In this document: piece by piece, positions 15,983-23,619 of the stretch
How positions within the stretch are numbered: the stretch's first letter is position 1
Layout of the letters: each line of letters begins with the position of its first letter
Source of the DNA: Clostridiales bacterium CCNA10
Lineage (GTDB): Bacteria; Bacillota; Clostridia; Oscillospirales; Oscillospiraceae
DNA length: 64,000 nucleotides
Direction of reading: 5' to 3'
NCBI GenBank assembly: GCA_003573975.1
Contig: AP018533.1
Coordinates: 1,736,001 to 1,800,000, forward strand
Program-made: the position numbers and the translations under genes
The notes under the pieces: generated by a model
Seen by the model: the letters and a program-made list of their open reading frames with translations, nothing else
Databases searched by the model: none
Told to the model about the DNA's origin: nothing

Positions 15983-16769
15983 CTATACGAGAGAGCACGA
16001 GAACGACTTTAGCTTCTGGTATCCGAAAATTAAGGACTGCGGCATCCCGACACCGCTGACGTTCTACACGAAACTGCCGAGTGCGGAGGAGGAACCGGAG
16101 TATGTGAAGCGACTGTACGAGGCATTTTACATGGAGCACCCGAAGGAGGACGAAGAGACCGTCAAGGCGTATCTGGAGGAGCGCGTCATCCCGAAGCTGA
16201 AAGAGATGGGGCTGACCGGCCATGTGTTCGTCAAGAATGGCCGCTTCAGCAACAAGTTCAATGCGAACGGGACGTGCAACCTGTACGGCCTGCATGAGCT
16301 GTACCGGGCGATCATCCTAATCAACTACGAGGCGATATGCTGCGGAGCAGAGGGCGCAGACGAAATTGTGGTGCGAAAGTTCATAGAAAGCCCTGCGGGG
16401 ATGACGCCTTGCATCTACAACGGCCTACCCTTACGGCCCGAGTTCCGCGTGTTCTACGACTTCGACACCAGAGAGCCGATTTTCACCGCGAACTATTGGG
16501 ACTACGACTACGTTTACCCGCACCTGTACCATGCCACCGACAAGATCGTTTTTGAGCATGAGCGAGAGAGATTGGAAGGCGTGTACGCGCACTTCAAGGA
16601 CGCCGTTCAGGATAAGGTCGCTGATGCAATGCGGGATGTGCAAGGACTGACAGGGCAATGGTCGGTCGATGTCCTGATGGATGAACGTGAAAAGTTCTGG
16701 CTGATCGACATGGCGATTGCACAGCGTTCTGCGTATTGGGAGCAACGACCGGAGGGGTATGCGGAATGA
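15975..16769 (+). CDS. ATP-grasp protein of CDC123/D123 type
   Basis: The product has 264 residues. Start 15975 is in GATG overlapping the preceding gene. Features of CDC123-like ATP-grasp proteins are visible: HVFVKNGRFSNKF (nucleotide-contacting Lys), EIVVRKFIE, EFRVFYDF, and near the end WSVDVLMD and KFWLIDMA, where the acidic residues would bind Mg. Eukaryotic CDC123 assembles eIF2; bacterial and phage relatives are predicted peptide ligases or protein modifiers. The substrate here is unknown, and the family call is by motif pattern. Confidence 0.65.
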   Translation: MFDYTREHENDFSFWYPKIKDCGIPTPLTFYTKLPSAEEEPEYVKRLYEAFYMEHPKEDEETVKAYLEERVIPKLKEMGLTGHVFVKNGRFSNKFNANGTCNLYGLHELYRAIILINYEAICCGAEGADEIVVRKFIESPAGMTPCIYNGLPLRPEFRVFYDFDTREPIFTANYWDYDYVYPHLYHATDKIVFEHERERLEGVYAHFKDAVQDKVADAMRDVQGLTGQWSVDVLMDEREKFWLIDMAIAQRSAYWEQRPEGYAE

Positions 16770-16999
16770 AGTATCAGCCGGTTTACAAATGCCCGTTGTG
16801 CGGTCGGCTGTTGTCCAGATCACAGCCTCAGGAGGTGCCGACGGAAATGCTCCCGGCCCTGCTCGGCAAAGTGATCCAGCATCAGCAGCTCGCGGCGAAC
16901 CCGTTCACACGAAATAACGTGCCGATGCACATTCCGTGCAAATGCCCGGACGGAAGCGCAGGTCTGGCGCAGTTCGCCGGTTTCAGGTGCGTCAAATGA
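16766..16999 (+). CDS. Zinc-ribbon-like small protein
   Basis: The product has 77 residues. CPLCGRL near the N-terminus and IPCKCPD...CVK later could bind zinc. Start is the ATGA overlap with the ATP-grasp gene; an earlier in-frame ATG lies inside that gene. Function is unknown. Confidence 0.55.
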   Translation: MKYQPVYKCPLCGRLLSRSQPQEVPTEMLPALLGKVIQHQQLAANPFTRNNVPMHIPCKCPDGSAGLAQFAGFRCVK

Positions 17000-17511
17000 G
17001 AGTACAAGGGTTCTTGATTTATCGGATCTGGTACGGAAACTGCCTCGTGTACGTTGGCCGCACCAAGCAGCCGTTGCAGAGCAGAATACGCGGCCACCTG
17101 TTCAGCAAGCCGATGCACCGCACCGTCAACATAGAGCAAGTGACGAAGATCGAGTATGCGGAGTTGGGGAGCGAAGCGGATATGAACCTGTACGAGATCT
17201 ACTACATCCTGCGGCTCCATCCGCCGCTGAACGTGGACGACAAGGCGAGGGATGACCTGAGCGTGACGCTGCCTGAGTTGGAATGGAAGGAGTTCACGAC
17301 GCCGCTCTGGGAAGGGTGGCGGCAGGAGATTGCGAAGCAGGACTCCCGCATTGACCACCTGCGGAAACGCTATGCGGAGATCCCGCAGGAAATCTCGATA
17401 CTCCGCGGCCTGCGGAAGACGGGCGAAATCACGGAATACGAGTTCGAGGAACGGTTCTCTGCACTCAAAGAAGAGTCGGTCGAGGTTTCCGAGGAGCTGT
17501 GGCATCGGTAA
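16996..17511 (+). CDS. GIY-YIG nuclease-family protein
   Basis: The product has 171 residues. The N-terminal ~90 residues show the GIY-YIG pattern: FLIYRIWYGN, LVYVGRTKQPLQSRIRGH with the catalytic Arg, and a Glu-bearing helix (NLYEIYYILRL). The C-terminal half is helical and probably coiled coil. The GIY half reads IYR rather than GIY, as in diverged phage members. It is the last gene of the P1 operon. It may be a homing or Holliday-type endonuclease. Confidence 0.7.
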   Translation: MRVQGFLIYRIWYGNCLVYVGRTKQPLQSRIRGHLFSKPMHRTVNIEQVTKIEYAELGSEADMNLYEIYYILRLHPPLNVDDKARDDLSVTLPELEWKEFTTPLWEGWRQEIAKQDSRIDHLRKRYAEIPQEISILRGLRKTGEITEYEFEERFSALKEESVEVSEELWHR

Positions 17512-17594
17512 AGACCAGCGTAGGTCGATTTACGTTGCCGCCGGCATACAATCCATCATTCTGCGACGTTCCAGCGGCTCCAGAGGGCAGTAAA

Positions 17595-17634
17595 ATAGCG
17601 GCTATGCTCCATTTCGGGGCGTAGCCGCTTTTCT
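17595..17634. terminator. Bidirectional terminator between convergent genes
   Basis: AGCGGCTATGC pairs with GCGTAGCCGCT around a C/G-rich tip, with TTTTCTT on the plus side. It ends the P1 operon and serves the minus-strand nuclease gene, which stops right here. Confidence 0.8.
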
Positions 17635-18719
17635 TATTCTTCAGGGATGGCCTGAACGATTTGAGTGATGGCGTTCTGGAAATGCGAGAGGTTTGATGGC
17701 TCTGCAAGTAATCGCAGGTCGATATACTGGAACTGGCTGGAGCCGAAGATGAATTGCTCGGCGTCGGCTGGGGAAGCGTCGGGGAACGTCAGGAGCATGG
17801 AGCGTAGCGCACCTTCCTCGAACGTGCCGCAGGTCTGGTCTACCAACGACGGTAAAGATACCTCAACGGCTGTCCTGAGACCCGTATGGCCCTTTTCCCA
17901 CGATGTCACACTAAATACCTTGCGGCCGTTCCGAAGCGCCCTGCACACGCCAAACTTCGTCCCGCGGCCATAACTGATCTGCAGACCGGCGCTGGAGGCG
18001 AACGATGTGAGAGCGGCGACAACCGGAACGATGGCTGAGTTTTCGCGCTGGCTGAGCTGCTCGGCCATGCTGTCGGCGTCCCAGATAGTGGAGTATCTGG
18101 CAGCCTGCTTGACAGGCGAATTGCCACCGACGACAATCGTGGAGGAGATCAGCTCGGCACCGTCCTCGGAAACGTACCGCTTGATCTCGACGCCGCAGAC
18201 CTCGATAGCGTCCATGCTGCGGTCGAGGAAGTCGATCATGGAGGCCAAGGAGTCAGGGATAGAGTCTGCCGCGAAAATCAGCCGCATCCGCTCGGCCTTC
18301 AGATTGCCGTCGAGAGCGGCCCATAGATCATCTGGAACATCCAGAAGCGACGCGGACGACCTGAGTTCGCTGGCGCTCCACGCCCGCATACGGGAGGCGT
18401 AGTCGAGCATCTGGCCTACGACTTCGCGGCGGATTCTGGTGTCGGTGCTCCGCTTCACCTCGACGAGCACGGGAAGACCGTCTTGGTCAATGAAGAGATG
18501 GTCAATGGAGAAAAGGGCTGGCCCATCTGGAGCATCGCGCACGGGCTGTTCTCGACGCAACAGGTAAAGGCGCTGGCCCTCATTGGGGGAGCTGAGCAGC
18601 AGTTGCGGATTTTCCGCAATAAGCTGCTGGAGGTCGGCCTCTGCGGGATATAGAGCCTCGCTGGCCGGGATGACGGTGCCACCGGAAAGGCGGTAGAGTT
18701 TAGACCCTGAAAGACCCAT
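17634..18719 (-). CDS. PD-(D/E)XK nuclease-family protein, probable moron
   Basis: The product has 361 residues. Residues ~65-115 contain the nuclease core: FSIDHLFID, PVLVEVKRSTDTRIRREVVG and QMLDYAS, matching NucS/DUF91-like endonuclease domains. The rest is a larger alpha/beta domain of unknown role. It is the only minus-strand gene in the phage part and is flanked by a terminator and a regulator, the usual form of an independently expressed accessory gene. GGAGG lies 8 bp ahead of the ATG. Defence against other phages is a reasonable inference; DNA repair is an alternative. Confidence 0.7.
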   Translation of the reverse strand: MGLSGSKLYRLSGGTVIPASEALYPAEADLQQLIAENPQLLLSSPNEGQRLYLLRREQPVRDAPDGPALFSIDHLFIDQDGLPVLVEVKRSTDTRIRREVVGQMLDYASRMRAWSASELRSSASLLDVPDDLWAALDGNLKAERMRLIFAADSIPDSLASMIDFLDRSMDAIEVCGVEIKRYVSEDGAELISSTIVVGGNSPVKQAARYSTIWDADSMAEQLSQRENSAIVPVVAALTSFASSAGLQISYGRGTKFGVCRALRNGRKVFSVTSWEKGHTGLRTAVEVSLPSLVDQTCGTFEEGALRSMLLTFPDASPADAEQFIFGSSQFQYIDLRLLAEPSNLSHFQNAITQIVQAIPEE

Positions 18720-18861
18720 GAAAATATCCTCCGTTCATGTGGTATAGTCTACTGGCTCATGGCCTATATTCTAACAGTGGATTTCGTGAGCGTCAACGGG
18801 GCTGTAAGCTATGAGAAGAGGTGGTATGAACCGACGGCATACATCATTGGAGGAGCAAAAA

Positions 18862-19179
18862 GTGGACAAGAAGCTATTTGGAACGAGAATCAACAAAGCC
18901 CGAAAAGACCGCGGCCTGACGGCTGAGAAGCTGGCAGAGGCTTGCAACATCAATTCGACGTATCTGCGCCAGATTGAGGGCGGAAAGAAGTTGCCGAGCC
19001 TGCCGGTATTCGCCACTTTATGCCGCGAATTACGAGTTTCACCGAATTATATCCTGCCAGACCTCGTGGAAGGCACGGAGGCCGAAAAAATTCAAAAAAT
19101 TTTTTCTGAGTCCGATCCGACGCCGTCCCAGATTGAGATGCTTGCGGAGATGGCCGGGGTCATTCTGAAAGAGAGATAG
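18862..19179 (+). CDS. XRE-family helix-turn-helix regulator
   Basis: The product has 105 residues. An HTH_XRE domain covers residues ~5-65 (LFGTRINKARKDRGLTAEKL, INSTYLRQIEGGKKLPSLPV), followed by a short helical C-terminus. The GTG at 18862 is preferred because GGAGGAG lies 6 bp ahead; upstream ATGs lack such a site. It sits between the divergent nuclease gene and the operator-bearing promoter at 19,290, making it a candidate for the TAGGTAGGTA-binding regulator. This is untested. Confidence 0.82.
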   Translation: MDKKLFGTRINKARKDRGLTAEKLAEACNINSTYLRQIEGGKKLPSLPVFATLCRELRVSPNYILPDLVEGTEAEKIQKIFSESDPTPSQIEMLAEMAGVILKER

Positions 19180-19208
19180 GCAAAGTATATGAGCGTAAAA
19201 ACGAGTAT

Positions 19209-19238
19209 AGCCCCGCGTCGTCTGACGCAGGGCTTTTT
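19209..19238 (+). terminator. Intrinsic terminator after XRE gene
   Basis: AGCCCcGCGTC pairs with GACGCaGGGCT around GTCT, followed by TTTTT. Confidence 0.88.
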
Positions 19239-19284
19239 CGCGTTTTTGCTGTTATCCGAACGGTTAAATGTTATTACCGCGCAC

Positions 19285-19317
19285 CTATCTTGCTTTAGGT
19301 AGGTAAAATGTTATAAT
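19285..19317 (+). promoter_or_regulatory. Promoter P4 with TAGGTAGGTA operator
   Basis: TTGCTT (19290-19295) and TATAAT (19312-19317) are 16 bp apart; the spacer starts TAGGTAGGTA, as in the other three early promoters. ACCTA at 19284-19288 forms the inverted half-site. The -35 box is weaker than in the others. Confidence 0.75.
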
Positions 19318-19329
19318 CAAATCACAGGA

Positions 19330-19440
19330 AACAAAAAAAGAACCCTCAGTGCTTGCAACACCAAGGGTTCCGGCGGTTCGGCAGCCACCTGTGACTGCGT
19401 TACACACCTCCGAGCAAGGTAAGTGTAACATGGCTGCCGG
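19330..19440 (+). ncRNA. Structured leader RNA, unclassified
   Basis: The transcript from P4 has a ~150-base untranslated leader with two strong folds. Hairpin A is GAACCCT / AGGGTTC with a symmetrical CA/CA internal loop and a GTG/CAC upper stem. Fold B nests GGCAGCCA / TGGCTGCC around GTTACAC / GTGTAAC. There is no U-run after either, so it is not a simple terminator. It could be a riboswitch-like or protein-binding leader, or an independent small RNA. Confidence 0.5.
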
Positions 19441-19475
19441 CCGCTGTCAAGAACGACGAAAGGAGCAATACACTT

Positions 19476-19748
19476 ATGATGACGACCCCCGACAAATTGA
19501 GAGCGGACGCGGCAAAGCTGGATGTATTTCTGGAGATGTTCGAGTCCACCTACTTCTACTTCCTCGACATGGCCGAGGGAGAGGCAGAGAAGAGGGACAG
19601 AGGCGCCTTGGCCTTCTACGAGATCAAGGACAGAGTTCACGCGCTGATGGGTGAGATGGAAGAGTTCGCCGGCCACATGGAGGTCTGCAACGCCATCTTC
19701 GCGGTGAACTTTGCGAACCGTGAAGCGGAGAAAGGCGGTGCGGTATGA
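19476..19748 (+). CDS. Helical phage protein, paralogue of the gene at 44,679
   Basis: The all-helical, acidic product has 90 residues. FESTYFYF near the start and VCNAIFAVN near the end match FENTYLEL and VVDAIYAVN in the gene at 44,679, with equal length and spacing. A good ribosome site (AAAGGAG) precedes it. Function is unknown. Confidence 0.6.
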   Translation: MMTTPDKLRADAAKLDVFLEMFESTYFYFLDMAEGEAEKRDRGALAFYEIKDRVHALMGEMEEFAGHMEVCNAIFAVNFANREAEKGGAV

Positions 19749-20272
19749 GCGAGACCGTCAAGAGCTTCATTGGCAGAGTAGCCGTTGTGGAGCAGGAGGG
19801 AAGCGCAGTCCGCGTTCTCCTGAACGAAGGCGAGACGATGTATGCGGCACGGGATCTGCTGGCCGCCTGTGGCTGCGCCTATCCGACCAAGTGGTGCCAG
19901 CGCGAAGCAAAGAGCGAGAGCGACGTGAAGCTGGTGAAACTGCCTTTTCCGGTCAACGGGAAGACGGGTGGCGCATCCCGCCGGTCTGTGCCGATGTACT
20001 TCGTAACCGAACGCTGCGGGCGGATGATTTTGGACATCTTCGGATGCAGCAAGGAAACGAGGGCATGGATCGAGGGCAAGGTGTTCGCCTGTAAGCTGGG
20101 AAAGCCAGACGAGCAGACGCCGACGGAGCTGCCAGCACCGACGCAGGTGGCTGTCCCCGAGAAGCCGACGCCTCCCCCTAAAGCTGGAAGCGACGCCATC
20201 AACCGGCGGATCGACGCGATTTTGTTGGAGCTGCTTGAGCTCAAGAAGTACATAGTGACCGCAGAAGCGTGA
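19745..20272 (+). CDS. BRO/antirepressor-like protein (tentative)
   Basis: The product has 175 residues. The N-terminal ~110 residues have a Bro-N-like look (TMYAARDLLAACG, KWCQREA, MYFVTERCGRMILDIFGC), with the YAARDLL element typical of phage antirepressors. A Pro-rich linker (~120-145) leads to a C-terminal helix. It follows the previous gene by ATGA overlap. The position behind the regulator fits a regulatory role, but the similarity is weak. Confidence 0.45.
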   Translation: MSETVKSFIGRVAVVEQEGSAVRVLLNEGETMYAARDLLAACGCAYPTKWCQREAKSESDVKLVKLPFPVNGKTGGASRRSVPMYFVTERCGRMILDIFGCSKETRAWIEGKVFACKLGKPDEQTPTELPAPTQVAVPEKPTPPPKAGSDAINRRIDAILLELLELKKYIVTAEA

Positions 20273-20276
20273 GTGG

Positions 20277-20309
20277 GCGGCCTCGGCCTTGTGCCGGGGC
20301 CGTCTTTTT
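20277..20309 (+). terminator. Intrinsic terminator
   Basis: GGCCTCGGC pairs with GCCGGGGCC (G-T allowed), then GTCTTTTTC. It ends the P4 unit. Confidence 0.8.
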
Positions 20310-20374
20310 CTGCCTGCCGAATATAAACGTATGTGAATATGATACAGAAAAATAATTTGTAAAATTAACGAAAA

Positions 20375-20440
20375 CATATTGACATAGGTAGGTATCGCAG
20401 TATAATAAAGTTACAAATTAACCAACCGGCTAATTAGAAA
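20375..20440 (+). promoter_or_regulatory. Promoter P2 with operator and start-of-transcript motif
   Basis: TTGACA (20379-20384) and TATAAT (20401-20406) are 16 bp apart; the spacer is TAGGTAGGTATCGCAG, identical to P3. A near-identical ~45-bp block surrounds both. ACCAACCGGCTAATTAG (20421-20437), about +9, is a version of the CCANNTGG-TAATT motif seen at five unit starts. Confidence 0.87.
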
Positions 20441-20452
20441 GGGACGGAGACC

Positions 20453-20680
20453 ATGAAACGTAAATCTGACATCGTGCGCGAAGCCGTAGCCGCGGGCAAC
20501 TTCAAAGAGGCCCTTCGGATTGCAAAGGGTTTCCGCATCAACATCACGGTGGAGCAGAGAGATACGATGTGCAGAGCTTATGAGTGCATTGTTCATCCGG
20601 ACTTCTACCGGCAGCTCGGGACGGACATCCCGGCAGCCATCAATGCCGGCGTTGAGATCGTCACTCAGATTTACGGATAA
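20453..20680 (+). CDS. Unknown helical small protein
   Basis: First gene behind P2: 75 residues, mainly helical, with two Cys. No family is recognised. Confidence 0.58.
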   Translation: MKRKSDIVREAVAAGNFKEALRIAKGFRINITVEQRDTMCRAYECIVHPDFYRQLGTDIPAAINAGVEIVTQIYG

Positions 20681-20691
20681 GGAGAACAGCT

Positions 20692-20952
20692 ATGGGGAAG
20701 GCGTATTACTTCGTCAAGCGTAGCGGCAACAACCAGTGCGGTTCCGAGTATATGCGCTGGGCGTTCAGCACCGAGTACACCAGCAAGACGGCGCTCAAGA
20801 AAGCGTACACGACCGGCCGCCGGTCGGTCAGGATGGCGGACATCTACACGCCGCAGCAGCTTCTTCAGGAGTTCGGCATCGTCAAGGCCAAGCACATCAT
20901 CGAAGAGGTTCTGCAGTATCAACCGGAGCTTTGCTCCAGAAAGGAAGCGTAA
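20692..20952 (+). CDS. Unknown basic small protein
   Basis: The product has 86 residues behind AAGGAG. It is basic (many Lys/Arg), with a helical C-terminal half. The aromatic N-terminus (AYYFVKRSGN) may be a beta hairpin. No domain is recognised. Confidence 0.58.
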   Translation: MGKAYYFVKRSGNNQCGSEYMRWAFSTEYTSKTALKKAYTTGRRSVRMADIYTPQQLLQEFGIVKAKHIIEEVLQYQPELCSRKEA

Positions 20953-20954
20953 AC

Positions 20955-21329
20955 ATGGAAGACAAGAAGATCGTTGTTGACGGCGTGGAACTGATTCCGG
21001 TATGGCGCGTTCTCTATCAGGATGCGTGGATGAAGCGCAGCGGCCGCGGGTTCTGGATTTTGGAGAACATGGCGAAGGGCTGGCAGGAAATGAACTGGGT
21101 CGGCCGCCATACGTTCAAGAGCCAGCAGGCCGCAGTCGATGCTCTGAACGCGCTGATCCGCGAACGCAGCAAAGGCACCCATACCCAGACGCAGATGTGT
21201 GGCGGCTTCGGCATCGACATTGTGATCGACGAGGACACCGCCAACGATATGCGCATCGTTGACTGGAAAATCCAGAAGCAGTACAAGACCCGGTGGGAAC
21301 TGGTCGATGAAATGGAGGCGTCGGAATGA
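20955..21329 (+). CDS. Unknown protein
   Basis: The product has 124 residues. ATG 20955 follows GGAAG two bases after the upstream stop; a longer upstream frame overlaps the previous gene. A Trp-rich N-terminal beta region is followed by a helix and an acidic C-terminus. No family is recognised. Confidence 0.55.
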   Translation: MEDKKIVVDGVELIPVWRVLYQDAWMKRSGRGFWILENMAKGWQEMNWVGRHTFKSQQAAVDALNALIRERSKGTHTQTQMCGGFGIDIVIDEDTANDMRIVDWKIQKQYKTRWELVDEMEASE

Positions 21330-21505
21330 ATAAGACGGCGGTGGAGTTGCTCCGCACGAATGCCAGCTACATCGACGCCTTAAAGGAGGCCATCGAACGC
21401 TGGGAGACGTCAAACGACACGGAAGAGAAACGCGACCTGCTCGCCGCCATTGGTGAGATCGGCGTTGACGTACATAACCGTAACCGGCAGCTCGGCATCT
21501 TGTAG
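21326..21505 (+). CDS. Small helical protein
   Basis: The product has 59 residues and starts in an ATGA overlap with the preceding gene. It is predicted as two amphipathic helices. The next gene follows at 12 bp. Function is unknown. Confidence 0.55.
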   Translation: MNKTAVELLRTNASYIDALKEAIERWETSNDTEEKRDLLAAIGEIGVDVHNRNRQLGIL

Positions 21506-21517
21506 GAGGAAGCACAG

Positions 21518-21802
21518 ATGAAGATAGCACAGGCGAGGAAGCTGCTTACCGAGGACATCGGGCGGATGACGCTCGAACAGCTTCAGAGGCATCGGGTCAA
21601 GCTGACTGATGCTTGGCGAGAGAGCAGAGCTGAGTACGGCATGGGTCGGGCAGCGAAGGATGGCTTCTACCGGCAGACCGGGGAAGATGTTACGGAGTAC
21701 ACGCCGACCGATTTGTGGCTCACCCAGAACCTCTCGCACAGGCTCGACGAGACCATCGAGAGAGAGCTGGAGCTACTGAGCAGTCCCAACAGCAAGGCGT
21801 AA
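21518..21802 (+). CDS. Unknown helical protein
   Basis: The product has 94 residues behind AGGAGG. It is all-helical and charged. It is the last gene before the structured intergenic leader at 21,851. Confidence 0.55.
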   Translation: MKIAQARKLLTEDIGRMTLEQLQRHRVKLTDAWRESRAEYGMGRAAKDGFYRQTGEDVTEYTPTDLWLTQNLSHRLDETIERELELLSSPNSKA

Positions 21803-21850
21803 CACCTGCCAAAACCGACGCACAAGACCGAGAACGTGCTCTACGGCGGA

Positions 21851-21985
21851 AAGCATACACTTTCACCACCGCACGGAAACGTGCCATACAGAGCCTCTCG
21901 GGGGCTTCTACGGGTGTTGGTTTCCACGTGGCTAATTTGAAATTACGTCCGCGTCAATGCGGATGTGTAGGAAAGGACAGACGAT
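21851..21985 (+). promoter_or_regulatory. Structured intergenic leader, type shared with 38,631
   Basis: The order of elements is ATACACTTTCACC (21855-21867), a hairpin GCACG-GAAA-CGTGC with a GNRA loop, a second hairpin built on CA-ACA / TGT-TG and AGCC / GGCT, then TGGTTTCCACGTGGCTAATT. The leader at 38,631 shows the same order with different but complementary stem bases. No -35/-10 pair is obvious, so it may act in RNA processing or attenuation. Confidence 0.5.
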
Positions 21986-22906
21986 ATGAGTGAAAACACG
22001 GTAGCCATTCGGTGCAAATCCGAAATGAACCGCTGGATGGACAGCGTTATGGTCGTTCCGCAGGAACAGGCCGACGACATTGAGCAGAGCATCAAAGAGC
22101 GGATGCGTGGCTTCGAGCGCAACGGCTCCTGCTATGGAGACGTGATGCGCGAGATTGCGCAGGCCGCTGGCATCGAAAGCCTCGCCCTCTGCGATTACGA
22201 CGAAGACACGGACGAACCGACTGACGCTTGGTGCGAATACTGTGCGAGCCTCAGCCAGAAGATGCCCGTCATTGAGATTGACCTCGGTGAGTTGGGGAAC
22301 AACGTGAACATCGACGATCTGCTCGATAAAGCCGAGGAACTTGGCTGGTGCGTCCGCGAAAGCGACACCGAATGGGAGTTCATCCAGAACAGCCCCGCCG
22401 GTGAAGATTTCTCTTTCGACGTCGGCGCGGACGATGTCAACAACGCGGACGACATGGTGCGCGAGATCCGTTCCTATGCGAATGGCTTCGACGCTGAGGA
22501 ACACGCCAAGATGTGGATTGAGGCACAGGGACGGGTGTCCGGTGTCCCTGACCTCAAGACGCTTGTGAAGGATGCTGATGACATCAAACTGATGCTGAAC
22601 AAGCTGGCGTCTGCGATGGAGGATGTGCTGCAAGGCGAGTCTGATGACGAAGATGACCGAGCAGAGCTGTCGCCTCGCCAGATTGAGCGTCTGGACGAGA
22701 TCGACAACGCTATGTACCGGTTCCTGCTGGTTCTTCTGGAACAGGACGAGGACGAGTTCGACTGGGATATGTACCACATCGGCGAGGCTGTCGATGCGGT
22801 GCAGCAGGTGATGCTCGACCACGGGTTCGACATCCATCGCCCGTATATTGAAGACGACGGCGAGCACCGGACGGTGCATGAATACGAAAGGGCTGGTGGC
22901 CGCTAA
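21986..22906 (+). CDS. Large acidic phage protein
   Basis: The product has 306 residues and a very acidic composition (many Asp/Glu, including ESDDEDDRAE). The N-terminal ~100 residues are alpha/beta, the middle is helical and the C-terminus ends in a PYIEDDGEHRTV segment. Such acidity is common in antirestriction or DNA-mimic proteins, but no family is recognised. Confidence 0.6.
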   Translation: MSENTVAIRCKSEMNRWMDSVMVVPQEQADDIEQSIKERMRGFERNGSCYGDVMREIAQAAGIESLALCDYDEDTDEPTDAWCEYCASLSQKMPVIEIDLGELGNNVNIDDLLDKAEELGWCVRESDTEWEFIQNSPAGEDFSFDVGADDVNNADDMVREIRSYANGFDAEEHAKMWIEAQGRVSGVPDLKTLVKDADDIKLMLNKLASAMEDVLQGESDDEDDRAELSPRQIERLDEIDNAMYRFLLVLLEQDEDEFDWDMYHIGEAVDAVQQVMLDHGFDIHRPYIEDDGEHRTVHEYERAGGR

Positions 22907-22907
22907 T

Positions 22908-23096
22908 ATGGAAAAGGCGTATGAGTGGCTGTTGGAAGAGTTCGACATTGACGGCGCTGCGGCTCGCATCCTCCGAAACGTTTTGGAGTACGCCGACCGC
23001 ATGGGAGGCGACGAACAGTACGACTTCCTGACCGAGATGTTGGATGGAACGATTGGACTTTCTGATCGAGAGATCCGAAACTTGTGCTGGAACTGA
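22908..23096 (+). CDS. Small acidic helical protein
   Basis: The product has 62 residues. The ATG lies just after the preceding stop. It is helical and acidic, and the 3' end is followed by the ribosome site of the next gene. Confidence 0.52.
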   Translation: MEKAYEWLLEEFDIDGAAARILRNVLEYADRMGGDEQYDFLTEMLDGTIGLSDREIRNLCWN

Positions 23097-23109
23097 AGGA
23101 GGTGTGGAA

Positions 23110-23619
23110 ATGACAGCTCAGGCTACAAGATGCTATGACTGCGGAAGCTACGTTTCGCGGGACATCTACTTTGGCAGGTTCGGGAAGCGCAACAACGTCC
23201 CACTTTGGGTTTGCCCCAACTGCGGCGTGGTACATGAGGACTATCGGTGGTTCAAATACGTCAGCCAGCAGGAGGCAAACGCCATCATCGAACACCGCGG
23301 GCCTCGTGGCCTGTTCGTGCTGGAGACTGGCGTTGAGTACATCGGCATCGACAATAGCACCGGCGACGCTTGGACGGAAGAGTTCCCCGACCTGACCGAG
23401 TGCATGATGTGGCTGGCCGGGGAAAAGGAAGCCGCTCAGGCGGCAAAAGCACAGAGAAAATACGAGACAGGCGACGGGCCTGCCGAGGATGTGGAACTGC
23501 GGCAGTATAGATGCCTCCGGTGTAACCACGTCTGGTACGAGGACTGCGACGCTCCCGATTACCCCGACTACTGCCCCGGCTGTGGCGAAAGTCTTTGCAG
23601 AGGAGGCACTCAGGAATGA
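23110..23619 (+). CDS. Two-ribbon zinc protein
   Basis: The product has 169 residues. CYDCGSY with CPNCGVV in the first half and CLRCNHV with CPGCGES at the end give two rubredoxin-like zinc ribbons. Start 23110 follows GGAGGTG; longer frames overlap the previous gene. Function is unknown. Confidence 0.6.
   Translation: MTAQATRCYDCGSYVSRDIYFGRFGKRNNVPLWVCPNCGVVHEDYRWFKYVSQQEANAIIEHRGPRGLFVLETGVEYIGIDNSTGDAWTEEFPDLTECMMWLAGEKEAAQAAKAQRKYETGDGPAEDVELRQYRCLRCNHVWYEDCDAPDYPDYCPGCGESLCRGGTQE

Noticed and set aside
19321-19445. CRISPR-like or tRNA-like structure behind promoter P4
   Set aside because: There are no repeats with spacers and no tRNA cloverleaf with TTC loop or CCA end; left as an unclassified structured leader.
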